NCBI RefSeq assembly: GCF_000380245.2
Contig: NZ_HG428742.1
Location: 374,347-438,346, forward strand
Length of the DNA stretch: 64,000 nt
Direction: 5' to 3'
DNA from: Bacillus massiliigorillae
GTDB taxonomy: Bacteria > Bacillota > Bacilli > Bacillales > DSM-1321
Positions 8,836 to 23,489 of the stretch are shown piece after piece (the stretch's first letter is position 1; every line of letters starts with the position of its first letter). The notes beneath the pieces were generated by a model. The model did no database searches, was not told the DNA's origin, and was given only the letters and a program-made list of their open reading frames with translations. Both the position numbers and the translations under genes were made by a program.

Positions 8836-10698
8836 CTATAAAATTCCCCCTGTCACAGCATAAATGACAAGAATGACAGCTAGCCCTATCAAAACAACAG
8901 CGCCATATTGCTGTACTTGCCCTGATTGAAGCTTTGAACCCAACTTTCCTAGCGAAACAACCGCACTACTTACAAGATTCATTAGTCCTTCAACTAAAAA
9001 CTTATCGATAAATGTCAATAATAATGCGATGCCCTTTGTAAACGGAATGATGGAATAGTCGTACATTTCATCCACATAGTACTTATTGTATAAAATGTTA
9101 TACACTGTTGAACCTTCTTCACCAAATGCATTGCGACTTATACTCTTCTTACCGTACATTAAATACGCCAACCATATACCTCCTAAGGAGATAAGTGTCG
9201 CCACAATCATAATCCAGGATGGTCCGTCAATATGACCATGCCCTAATGCTGCATTTCCTTCAACAAGCCAATCACCTAGAAATGTTCCAAACCATGGCGT
9301 ATTTACATAACCACTACATATTGCTAGCGCTCCTAAAATAACAATTGGAAAAACCATTAATGTAGGTGATTCATGAATATGATTTACTTTTCCTCGATAC
9401 TCTCCAGCAAAAACCAAGAAGAATAAGCGGAACATATAGAATGCTGTAAAGAAAGCCGTAATTAAAGCAATCACAAATAGTACATAATTCCCATGAGTCC
9501 AAGTGGCAATTAAGATTTCATCTTTACTGAAAAAACCTGACAAGAAAGGAACACCCGAAATTGCCATCGTTCCTATCAAAAAGAGAACACCAGTGAATTT
9601 AAGCTTCTTCCATAAACCACCCATCTCATCGATATTTTGAGTGGACACAGCGTGAATAATACTTCCTGCCGCTAAGAAGAGTAATGCTTTAAAGAAAGCA
9701 TGTGTCATGAGATGAAACACTCCCGCAACATAACCTGCCGAACCTAAAGCTAACATCATATATCCTAACTGGCTCACAGTTGAATAGGCTAAAATCCGCT
9801 TAATATCTTTCTGAACAAGACCTATAGTAGCAGCAAAGATGGCTGTAATTCCTCCAACTATCGCCACTGTCGTTAATGCAGTTTCACTTGCTGAGAATAA
9901 AGGAAACATCGTAGCAACAAGGTATACACCAGCCGCTACCATGGTCGCCGCATGTATTAATGCTGAAACAGGAGTTGGCCCTTCCATCGCATCTGGAAGC
10001 CACGTATGAAGAGGAAATTGACCAGATTTCCCCATCGCTCCAATAAAGATAAGAATCGCTGTTACTGTAATCATGCTAGCAGAAATAGATCCTGCGCTTA
10101 CCGCTGTAAAAATCACATCATATTCAAAGCTACCCGCTTCCCAAAATAACAGCATCATTCCAATAAATAGACCAACATCACCTATTCTTGTCATAATAAA
10201 TGCTTTTTTAGCTGCTGCCTTCGCTTCTTGCTTATAGAAGTAAAATCCAATTAATAAGAAAGAACCTAGACCAACAAGTTCCCAGAAAACATATAGCTGT
10301 AATAAATTTGGTGAAATAACCAACCCAAGCATCGCAAATGTAAATAAACCTAAATATGCATAAAATACAGGAAGTCGCTCATCACCACGCATATATTCTT
10401 TTGAATACGTATGAACCAGAAAGCTTACTAGTGACACAATTACTAGCATTAATGCATTTAATTGATTAATTTCAAATCCCGCTGTTAATTGCACATCCCC
10501 TATTGTTAGCCAATTGGCTTCGGCTTTATAAGTGGGCTCCGATAGTCTTTCAATGAGCACCAATACCGAATAGATAAAAGAACCTAGCGTCAAAATAATC
10601 CCTACATAAGCGCTTGATTCTCTTAATCTCTTACCGAATAGAAGAAGGAACAAGAACGAGAATAGCGGAAGTAGCGGTATAATCCAAGCATTCTCCAT
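8836..10698 (-). CDS. nuoL: NADH-quinone oxidoreductase-type subunit L
   Basis: Largest antiporter-like subunit, with the long lateral helix expected at its C-terminus. The protein begins MENAWIIPLLPLFSFLF. An upstream in-frame ATG at 10752 would add 18 residues, but a GGGG ribosome site lies 10 nt before the ATG at 10698, so that start (620 residues) is chosen. Motifs include FWELVGLGSFLLIGFYF, GKSGQFPLHTWLPDAMEGPTP and LAYSTVSQLGYM. Gap to nuoK is 85 nt. Confidence 0.94.
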   Translation of the reverse strand: MENAWIIPLLPLFSFLFLLLFGKRLRESSAYVGIILTLGSFIYSVLVLIERLSEPTYKAEANWLTIGDVQLTAGFEINQLNALMLVIVSLVSFLVHTYSKEYMRGDERLPVFYAYLGLFTFAMLGLVISPNLLQLYVFWELVGLGSFLLIGFYFYKQEAKAAAKKAFIMTRIGDVGLFIGMMLLFWEAGSFEYDVIFTAVSAGSISASMITVTAILIFIGAMGKSGQFPLHTWLPDAMEGPTPVSALIHAATMVAAGVYLVATMFPLFSASETALTTVAIVGGITAIFAATIGLVQKDIKRILAYSTVSQLGYMMLALGSAGYVAGVFHLMTHAFFKALLFLAAGSIIHAVSTQNIDEMGGLWKKLKFTGVLFLIGTMAISGVPFLSGFFSKDEILIATWTHGNYVLFVIALITAFFTAFYMFRLFFLVFAGEYRGKVNHIHESPTLMVFPIVILGALAICSGYVNTPWFGTFLGDWLVEGNAALGHGHIDGPSWIMIVATLISLGGIWLAYLMYGKKSISRNAFGEEGSTVYNILYNKYYVDEMYDYSIIPFTKGIALLLTFIDKFLVEGLMNLVSSAVVSLGKLGSKLQSGQVQQYGAVVLIGLAVILVIYAVTGGIL

Positions 10699-10783
10699 CG
10701 TATAGAATCCCCTTCTTAAACGTACAAAGGCTCTATAACTGGCACTATGCACGTCTTTTCTTTTAACATGAGCTTCACACTAT

Positions 10784-11098
10784 CTAATTTTTCATCGAAT
10801 CTATATCATGTATGTTTACTGATTTTTTATTGCGATATAGCGAAATTAAGATCGCTAATCCAACAGCTACTTCAGCCGCGGCAACTGAAATCGTAAATAA
10901 AGAGAAAACCTGACCAGTAATAGATGGAGTTAGCCCAAATTTACTAAAAGCAACTAGATTGATATTGACTGCATTTAACATCACTTCGATACAGAGCAAT
11001 ACAATGACAATATTCTTCTTCGTTAAAGCACCATATAAACCGATACAAAATAAAACAAGAGCTAGAACTAAATAAGCTGAAAGAGGAATTGTTGACAT
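10784..11098 (-). CDS. nuoK: NADH-quinone oxidoreductase-type subunit K
   Basis: Small three-helix subunit of the membrane arm, 104 residues, which is the normal length. The conserved buried glutamates are present in [12 protein letters not shown] (helix 2) and [13 protein letters not shown] (helix 3), both implicated in proton transfer in this family. The start ATG overlaps the nuoJ stop by one base (TAATG). Confidence 0.95.
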   Translation of the reverse strand: MSTIPLSAYLVLALVLFCIGLYGALTKKNIVIVLLCIEVMLNAVNINLVAFSKFGLTPSITGQVFSLFTISVAAAEVAVGLAILISLYRNKKSVNIHDIDSMKN

Positions 11099-11616
11099 TA
11101 TTTCTCCGCCTCCTCTTCAGGATCTCGTTTTGCTAAAATAACAGCTCCTATTAATGCAACTAATAGTAAAATGGAAACTAATTCAAATGGAATTGCATAC
11201 TTCGAAAAAAGCTCAATCCCAATTTGCTTTGTGTTATCTACATGTAAATTCGTAGCTGCAGAAGGTATATCAAAATTATAAATCCCTAGGTATACAGTGA
11301 CAGCGAAACCAGCAATCCCTAATAAAATAAACCATTTCCGTATACGATTTCCCCGCTCTTCTTCTTTGTCATTATGCTTCGTCAGCATAATACCGAAAAG
11401 CATCATTATTGTAATCGCACCTGAATAGATTAAAATTTGAACTGCTGCTAGAAATTCTGCCGAGAGTAAAATATATAATCCTGCAATACTAATAAACGTA
11501 AATACGACCGCTATTACCATATGCACAACTTTTCGTAAACTAAGCAATAGGAGTCCCCCTATTACAGCGACAAGTGCTAACATCATAAAAGCAATCATTT
11601 CACCAGAAAGGCTCAT
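11098..11616 (-). CDS. nuoJ: NADH-quinone oxidoreductase-type subunit J
   Basis: Membrane subunit next to the quinone site, 172 residues with about five membrane helices. The segment [21 protein letters not shown] contains the family's helix-3 motif with a conserved Tyr-Ser-Gly. A charged tail [10 protein letters not shown] ends the protein. The start overlaps the nuoI stop (ATGA) and the stop overlaps nuoK, so expression is closely coupled. Confidence 0.94.
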   Translation of the reverse strand: MSLSGEMIAFMMLALVAVIGGLLLLSLRKVVHMVIAVVFTFISIAGLYILLSAEFLAAVQILIYSGAITIMMLFGIMLTKHNDKEEERGNRIRKWFILLGIAGFAVTVYLGIYNFDIPSAATNLHVDNTKQIGIELFSKYAIPFELVSILLLVALIGAVILAKRDPEEEAEK

Positions 11617-12032
11617 GGCTTATTCTCCTTTCTGGGATTCGTATCATTCTCATCGAGCCATTGAAGATTCTTAAACAATTGATCTCTACTAAACTCAGCT
11701 AGCTCAAAATTATTTGACATGATAATTGCTTCCGTCGGGCAAACTTCTGTACATAAATCACATAGAATGCAAATCTCAAAATTGATATCAAATGTTTCAA
11801 TAATCTTCCCTTTCTTTGACGGGTCAGGATGCTTGCTGCCAAACAATGTAATGCAATCTGTCGGACAAATATTTGCACACTGATTACAAACCGTACATTT
11901 CTCAGGATAAAACTTTTGAATACCTCGATAACGATCAGGTAAAGGCAACGGTTCATTTGGATAATCATATGTGACTTTACTCCGTGTTAAGTTTTTTAAT
12001 GTATATTTTAAACCTTTTACAAGTCCAAGCAT
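11613..12032 (-). CDS. nuoI: NADH-quinone oxidoreductase-type subunit I, ferredoxin-like
   Basis: Carries the two tetranuclear Fe-S clusters (N6a/N6b type) that pass electrons to NuoB. The two motifs CTVCNQCANICP and CILCDLCTEVCP are present and spaced as in the family. An in-frame GTG lies at 12041, but the ribosome site AAGGGGTGG fits the ATG at 12032, giving 139 residues. In a complex without NuoEFG this subunit would be the natural entry point for electrons from an external donor. Confidence 0.95.
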   Translation of the reverse strand: MLGLVKGLKYTLKNLTRSKVTYDYPNEPLPLPDRYRGIQKFYPEKCTVCNQCANICPTDCITLFGSKHPDPSKKGKIIETFDINFEICILCDLCTEVCPTEAIIMSNNFELAEFSRDQLFKNLQWLDENDTNPRKENKP

Positions 12033-12069
12033 TTTTACCACCCCTTATCGGTATAGCTGAACTATTCAC

Positions 12070-13071
12070 TTAAATTAACTCTTTCAAAATAGCAGTAATA
12101 AAAATATTAGCTAGCGCTAATGGTAGTAATACCTTCCAGCCAAACTCCATCAATTGGTCAGCTCGAATACGAGGAAATGAAGCACGAATCCAAATTAAAA
12201 TAAAGATTACAACGCTAAATTTAAACGCAAACCAAACAGCACCAGGAATGAAATCAAGGAAAGAGAATAGCGGTAGCCAACCACCTAAAAACAACACAGT
12301 AGTCAACGCACCCATCGCAAACAAGTATACATACTCTGCCAGCATGAAGAACGCCCAACGAAAACCAGAATATTCAGTATGAAATCCAGCTACTAGTTCC
12401 GATTCAGCCTCAGGTAAATCAAACGGTGTACGATTTAATTCTGAAACTGAAGCTATGATAAAAATAATAAACGCTAGCGGTTGCATAATAATAAACCAAT
12501 AATGCTCCTGAGCCGCCACAATATCGTTTAGATTTAAACTTCCCGCTATTAAAATAACTCCTACAACAGACATAACTAGTGGAATTTCGTATGAAATCAT
12601 CTGAGCAGCAGCACGCATTCCGCCTAGAAGAGCATATTTGTTATTCGATGCCCATCCTCCAGCTACAATACCAACGGTCGTAATACCGGAAATGGCAATA
12701 TAGTACAATAAGCCAATTCCAATATCGGCAAATTGAAACTTATCCGTAAATGGGATTGTTGCTAATATCATAAATGCGGGTGCAAATGCGATGACAGGTG
12801 CTATTATAAATAAAGGTTTATCAGCCATTTTTGGAATAATATCTTCCTTAAGAAGGAGCTTTAATACGTCTGCTACCGTTTGCAACAAACCCCATCTGCC
12901 CCCGACATGATTAGGACCATATCGTAATTGCATAAACCCCATAACTTTCCGTTCAGCTAATATGGCATATGTTACAAAGGCTAATAATATGAGTAAAAAG
13001 ACTATGGCTAATAGAAAAAAGATACCAAAATTCATTGCTCCAGCTGGCGAATGAATCAAATCTTCAATCAT
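12070..13071 (-). CDS. nuoH: NADH-quinone oxidoreductase-type subunit H
   Basis: Membrane subunit forming the quinone cavity and the link to the antiporter-like subunits. It has 333 residues and about eight membrane helices. Visible motifs are ERKVMGFMQLRYGPNHVGG, SELNRTPFDLPEAESELVAGFHTEYSG and WIRASFPRIRADQLMEFGWK, which are strongly conserved in the family. The ATG overlaps the nuoD stop by one base. Confidence 0.96.
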   Translation of the reverse strand: MIEDLIHSPAGAMNFGIFFLLAIVFLLILLAFVTYAILAERKVMGFMQLRYGPNHVGGRWGLLQTVADVLKLLLKEDIIPKMADKPLFIIAPVIAFAPAFMILATIPFTDKFQFADIGIGLLYYIAISGITTVGIVAGGWASNNKYALLGGMRAAAQMISYEIPLVMSVVGVILIAGSLNLNDIVAAQEHYWFIIMQPLAFIIFIIASVSELNRTPFDLPEAESELVAGFHTEYSGFRWAFFMLAEYVYLFAMGALTTVLFLGGWLPLFSFLDFIPGAVWFAFKFSVVIFILIWIRASFPRIRADQLMEFGWKVLLPLALANIFITAILKELI

Positions 13072-14171
13072 TATCCATCTACCTCCCCTAGAACAATATC
13101 AATTGCTCCTAAAATGGCAATGAGGTTTGCAATATTTTCTCCCTTCAATAATTTCGGTAAAATTTGAAGGTTATAAAATGATGGACGGCGGAATTTCAGT
13201 CGATAAGGTTCTTTCTTACCGTCGCTTGAAATATAGCAGCCTATTTCTCCTCTTGGTGACTCAATTCTTACAAGTGCTTCTCCAGCAGGTGCTTTAATGA
13301 TTCTCGGTACTTTCCCCATTATGGAACCCTCACTCGGAAATTGTTCAACCGCTTGTTCAACAATCTTCAGCGACTCCTCAATTTCTTCTAGACGACAATG
13401 ATATCTTGCCCAAGCATCACCTTCCTGACGAGTAGGGACATCAAATGTAAAACGATCATAAATACAGTATGGTTCATTCTTACGAAGATCCCATTTTACA
13501 CCCGTACTCCTTAAGTTAGCACCACTTAAGGAATAGTTCAGTGCATCTTTCTTCGAATAAACGCCCACTCCTTTAATACGATTCATAAATATTTCGTTAC
13601 CTGTTACTAGTTCATGATAGCCAGCAAGTTGTTCCCGCATATACGGAACGAAATCCCGAACCTTCTCAATCCAGCCATCTGGTGCATCCCATTTCACACC
13701 ACCAACTCGCATGTAGTTAAAAGTTAAACGCGCTCCAGACAATTCATTTAAGAAATTAAGAATCATTTCCCTTTCACGGAAAGCATATAAAAATGGACTA
13801 ATAGCACCTATATCTAATAAATACGTGCCCCACCATACTAAATGACTGGAAATTCTCCCTAACTCCATTGCTAACACACGTAAATATTCTGCTCGATCCG
13901 GGACTTCTACACCCATCATCGTTTCTACTGCATGACATAATACATAATTATTCGTCATGCCAGCAATATAATCCAGCCGATCGGTATATGGAATAATTTG
14001 TGTATACTGCAGACTTTCTGCTAATTTTTCCGTTCCGCGATGTAAATAACCTATAACAGGTGTAGCTTCAGTTATGATTTCTCCATCAATCTTGACGACA
14101 AGACGAAACACGCCATGTGTACTTGGATGCTGAGGACCAACATTTAATAGCATTTCTTCTGTGCGTATCAT
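13071..14171 (-). CDS. nuoD: NADH-quinone oxidoreductase-type subunit D (49 kDa)
   Basis: Peripheral-arm subunit that shapes the quinone pocket with NuoB. It has 366 residues, so it is a separate NuoD and not a NuoCD fusion. The start segment NVGPQHPSTHGVFRL contains the quinone-contacting His, and the C-terminal EIGCYISSDGKKEPYRLKFR and DIVLGEVDG match the hydrogenase-like core. It begins 3 nt after the nuoC stop. Confidence 0.96.
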   Translation of the reverse strand: MIRTEEMLLNVGPQHPSTHGVFRLVVKIDGEIITEATPVIGYLHRGTEKLAESLQYTQIIPYTDRLDYIAGMTNNYVLCHAVETMMGVEVPDRAEYLRVLAMELGRISSHLVWWGTYLLDIGAISPFLYAFREREMILNFLNELSGARLTFNYMRVGGVKWDAPDGWIEKVRDFVPYMREQLAGYHELVTGNEIFMNRIKGVGVYSKKDALNYSLSGANLRSTGVKWDLRKNEPYCIYDRFTFDVPTRQEGDAWARYHCRLEEIEESLKIVEQAVEQFPSEGSIMGKVPRIIKAPAGEALVRIESPRGEIGCYISSDGKKEPYRLKFRRPSFYNLQILPKLLKGENIANLIAILGAIDIVLGEVDG

Positions 14172-14174
14172 CTG

Positions 14175-14966
14175 TTACACCTCCACATCGTGCGGCTCAT
14201 AGTCTTTTCTTAACGGATAACCAATCCATTCTTCACCTAATAGAATCCGCTTCAAATCTGGATGATTTTCAAATTGAATTCCTAGTAGATCATACGCTTC
14301 ACATTCAGGCCAATTAGCACCTTCCCATAACGATGCAAGAGATGGAATAGTAGGCTTTTCGCGGTCTAATTTCACTTTCACTACAATTGGCTGATTAAAT
14401 GATAGCGCATACAAATATACATAGACTTCCATATGCGTTACAAAATCTGTTCCGTGTAGCTCAACTAAATAGTCAAATTGAAGTTCTGCATGTTTTTTTA
14501 AAACCGTTGCTAATTTAAAATAACGTTCCTGTTTCACAATAACTGTAGGCACATGCTTAGATAATCTATTAATATAATAATCTTCCAAGGCATCCTTCCC
14601 TATTTGTTCTTCGATAATTTTAATATACTTATCTAGCAATGGTTGATTATGTGAAGGTTCTAATACTTCTTCTTTTTTCTCTTCTTTTGCTTTTGCAGTA
14701 CGTGTTTTTGCCATCGCAGCTGCTTTCGCCTTTGCAGCAGCAATTGCTTTTGCCTTTTCTGGTGATATATCTGTATCTTTAGCTTCTACGGTACGCTTCG
14801 GTTGCTCCGTTTCTTCAGCTTGATTATTTGTAGATTCGAGAGGGTTAGAGTTTAATTTATTTACTGGTTGTTTTTCAAGCTTTTCATTACTCATTTTTGA
14901 TGTAACTATTTCTTTGTCGTTGGTCATTTTCTCTTTTTTTAATTGCTCGGTATCTTTTTCATTCAC
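14175..14966 (-). CDS. nuoC: NADH-quinone oxidoreductase-type subunit C with long N-terminal extension
   Basis: Peripheral-arm subunit. The conserved NuoC domain occupies roughly residues 125-263 and ends in the signature CEAYDLLGIQFENHPDLKRIL and GYPLRKDYEPHDVEV. The first 110 or so residues are a hydrophilic extension rich in Lys, Glu and Ala, including an AKAKAAAMAKTRTAKAK segment, which is probably disordered or coiled-coil. Such extensions occur in NuoC of the B. cereus group. The start is GTG at 14966, one base after the nuoB stop, with GGGTGATG as ribosome site. Confidence 0.92.
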   Translation of the reverse strand: MNEKDTEQLKKEKMTNDKEIVTSKMSNEKLEKQPVNKLNSNPLESTNNQAEETEQPKRTVEAKDTDISPEKAKAIAAAKAKAAAMAKTRTAKAKEEKKEEVLEPSHNQPLLDKYIKIIEEQIGKDALEDYYINRLSKHVPTVIVKQERYFKLATVLKKHAELQFDYLVELHGTDFVTHMEVYVYLYALSFNQPIVVKVKLDREKPTIPSLASLWEGANWPECEAYDLLGIQFENHPDLKRILLGEEWIGYPLRKDYEPHDVEV

Positions 14967-14967
14967 G

Positions 14968-15480
14968 CTACATCACCCGCTTCCCAGTTTTCGCTTCGTA
15001 GCGGATTTTTTCACGTAGTTTATTGATGCCATACATTAAAGCAGCCGGATTCGGTGGGCATCCAGGGATATATACATCTACCGGAACAATTTGATCAACA
15101 CCTTTTACTACACTATATGATTTTACATATGGACCTCCAGCCGTAGCACATGATCCCATAGCAATAACCCATTTTGGTTCTGGCATTTGGTCATATAGTC
15201 TTCTAACAATCGGAGCCATTTTCTTCGTAACTGTGCCAGACACAATCATAACATCTGATTGACGTGGTGATGTCCGAAAGAATGATCCAAATCGATCTAA
15301 ATCATAATGTGAAGAGCCTACTCCCATCATTTCAATGGCACAACAAGCAAGACCAAACGTCATAGGCCATAGAGAGTTACTTCTAGCCCAAGCTTTCATT
15401 TGCTCCAAAGTCGCTAAAAAGATATTTTGTCGTAAATTTTCCATTTCTTGCGTAGAAATTCCATCTAACTTTAGGTCCAT
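14968..15480 (-). CDS. nuoB: NADH-quinone oxidoreductase-type subunit B
   Basis: Holds the terminal Fe-S cluster N2 that reduces quinone. Ligand cysteines are visible in [19 protein letters not shown] and [12 protein letters not shown] at 15501 is in frame, but the ribosome site AAGAAGGTG favours the ATG at 15480 (170 residues, [10 protein letters not shown]). This start overlaps the last 10 nt of nuoA. Confidence 0.95.
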   Translation of the reverse strand: MDLKLDGISTQEMENLRQNIFLATLEQMKAWARSNSLWPMTFGLACCAIEMMGVGSSHYDLDRFGSFFRTSPRQSDVMIVSGTVTKKMAPIVRRLYDQMPEPKWVIAMGSCATAGGPYVKSYSVVKGVDQIVPVDVYIPGCPPNPAALMYGINKLREKIRYEAKTGKRVM

Positions 15481-15845
15481 TTTAACACCTTCTTCTTCCA
15501 AGCATAGATGAGACCAAGTAATAACATTGCTACAAAGATCAACATTTCTATTAACGCAAAAATCCCAAGTTTCTCATAGGCCACTGCCCATGGGTAAAGA
15601 AAAACCGTTTCTACATCAAAGATGACAAATAAAAGGGCAAACATATAGTAACGTACATTGAATTGAACCCTTGAATCATGGAACGGTTCGATTCCACTTT
15701 CGTACGTCGTATACTTCGCTGCACTTGGCTTATAAGGTCTTAACAACTTGCCCAAAAAAAGAGCTACAATCGGTAGTAGTACCCCTAGACATAGAAAAAC
15801 AAAGACAATCAGATAATTATTCTGATACCAGTTTAATAATTCCAT
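15471..15845 (-). CDS. nuoA: NADH-quinone oxidoreductase-type subunit A
   Basis: Small membrane subunit, 124 residues with three helices and the conserved cytoplasmic loop [39 protein letters not shown]. It is the first gene of the nuo operon, with a GGGGGAGGGG ribosome site. Its neighbour upstream is atpC, separated by a terminator and the nuo promoter. Confidence 0.95.
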   Translation of the reverse strand: MELLNWYQNNYLIVFVFLCLGVLLPIVALFLGKLLRPYKPSAAKYTTYESGIEPFHDSRVQFNVRYYMFALLFVIFDVETVFLYPWAVAYEKLGIFALIEMLIFVAMLLLGLIYAWKKKVLKWT

Positions 15846-15942
15846 GCCCCTCCCCCTTTAATTTTTTGTATATGTCAAAGAGTAGAGAGTAATACTCTCC
15901 ACTCCGAAACACCAAAAAATAACATAATATGTAATTATCTAC

Positions 15943-15971
15943 ATTATAACATTGTTACAAATAAGTGTCGA
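15943..15971 (-). promoter_or_regulatory. SigA-type promoter of the nuo operon with an overlapping palindrome
   Basis: On the minus strand TCGACA (15966-15971) and TATAAT (15943-15948) are separated by exactly 17 nt, about 100 nt upstream of nuoA. The -35 box is half of the palindrome TGTCGACA (15966-15973), so a regulator bound there would block the promoter. Related TCGACAAA motifs occur upstream of atpI. Confidence 0.7.
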
Positions 15972-16028
15972 CAAGTTCAAAAATAGAACCACTTTTTTAA
16001 TAAATTGCTCTCTCTTTATTTTTCAATC

Positions 16029-16075
16029 AAAAAAGAGGTCGTTGTGAAAGAAATTCTCTCTCACAACGACCTCTT
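16029..16075 (-). terminator. Terminator of the atp operon
   Basis: A perfect 15-bp stem, AAGAGGTCGTTGTGA (16033-16047) with TCACAACGACCTCTT (16061-16075), followed on the minus strand by six T. It lies 8 nt after the atpC stop and separates atp from nuo. Confidence 0.95.
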
Positions 16076-16082
16076 CATTATT

Positions 16083-16508
<426 letters not shown>

Positions 16509-16511
16509 TTA

Positions 16512-17951
<1,440 letters not shown>

Positions 17952-17997
17952 TTAAGAACAAGGGAAGCAAAATGCTAATCCCTCGTACTATGATTGA

Positions 17998-18861
<864 letters not shown>

Positions 18862-18888
18862 TCACCACCCTTTTCATATTGTTAGATA

Positions 18889-20412
<1,524 letters not shown>

Positions 20413-20422
20413 CTACGATTGT

Positions 20423-21516
<1,094 letters not shown>

Positions 21517-21632
21517 CTAAAAAGAAAAACTTACATATATTTAATACATACGCTTAATTGTTATGAAACATAAAGGAATGGCGAAGGTCTATGGTAATGA
21601 TCTTCGCCATTTTTACCTTTTCTTGAAGAAAA

Positions 21633-21884
<252 letters not shown>

Positions 21885-21917
21885 TTATTTTCTTACATAA
21901 AGTAAAGAATTTTATAA

Positions 21918-22640
<723 letters not shown>

Positions 22641-23027
22641 TCACCTCTCTTCCTCGTTATTGACATTATATTTTTGGATAATAAAAACTATAATAACGAC
22701 AACCGTAGTTGTCACTAATCCCAATACAGTACCAATGATGCTAAAATGCTCAGGAAACTCTAAAGCAATCATTGTAGCTAATATGGCAGAGGCATATCGT
22801 GAAATACTTCCAACAGATTTAGCCTTCTTACCCTCAACTGCTGCTTGACCAATTTTCATTGTTCTTTTCGCTAGCAACCAAACATTAAATAATCCTACAA
22901 CCATACCAAGAATGAGACCTGCAAAAACAGTTTTATAATCTGTAAAACCCCATCCTAGGACGAAAAGAGCCATTATATAGAGTAAATATTTCAGCGAGGC
23001 TTTCATTAACAACTGCAGTTCTTGCAT
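22641..23027 (-). CDS. atpI: ATP synthase subunit I (assembly protein)
   Basis: Small membrane protein encoded first in many atp operons and thought to help c-ring assembly or Mg2+ supply. The 128 residues form four predicted membrane segments (around 12-30, 33-55, 75-92 and 98-118). Its position, 6 nt before atpB, supports the call more than its weakly conserved sequence. Confidence 0.85.
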   Translation of the reverse strand: MQELQLLMKASLKYLLYIMALFVLGWGFTDYKTVFAGLILGMVVGLFNVWLLAKRTMKIGQAAVEGKKAKSVGSISRYASAILATMIALEFPEHFSIIGTVLGLVTTTVVVIIVFIIQKYNVNNEEER

Positions 23028-23489
23028 TTTTTAATTAATCTCCTAATTATTTATGTACTTAACGCAATTATACATTCACATGATACCTAGAAAACTGCAA
23101 AACCATGTTTATATTATTTAAAATAGTAAATCTATTTACTATTACATCAATTTTTTACAAAAGTGTAGAATACAAACATTCTATATGAGAATTTGTCGAA
23201 AGTATCGACAAAATATCACAAATTATCTACAAAAAATCGACAAATATAAGACATTTTTCTCCCAAGTACATAGTAAAAAGGCGTTTAAGCCCATAAAAAG
23301 TTACTACCCTTAACAACATGAGTAGGTTGTAAAATAAATTATACTAAATTTTTAGAAAACCCTATCAATTTACATCCTTTGTTATAATACAATAGGCTCT
23401 TTGCGTTGTCAATGAACGTATAACGGAATTTACTTTAAGGAAAATCATTTTAACCAGTTGTTCACATTTTTGCAAAAAAATACAATTAA
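23028..23489 (-). promoter_or_regulatory. Upstream region of the atp operon with several palindromes
   Basis: A 462-nt AT-rich stretch without a gene. Two elements stand out. AATAGTAAAT and ATTTACTATT (23122-23143) form a perfect 10-bp inverted repeat with a 2-nt centre. TTTGTCGA (23192-23199) and TCGACAAA (23205-23212) form an 8-bp inverted repeat with a 5-nt centre; further copies TCTACAAA (23226-23233) and TCGACAAA (23237-23244) follow. A promoter for atpI must be here, but no convincing -35/-10 pair could be fixed. No terminator for the protease gene upstream was recognised. Confidence 0.5.

Noticed and set aside
23270..23300. Terminator for the subtilase gene at GGGCTTAAACGCC followed by T
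   Set aside because: The stem has only three or four pairs and lies about 200 nt from the stop codon; too weak to list.
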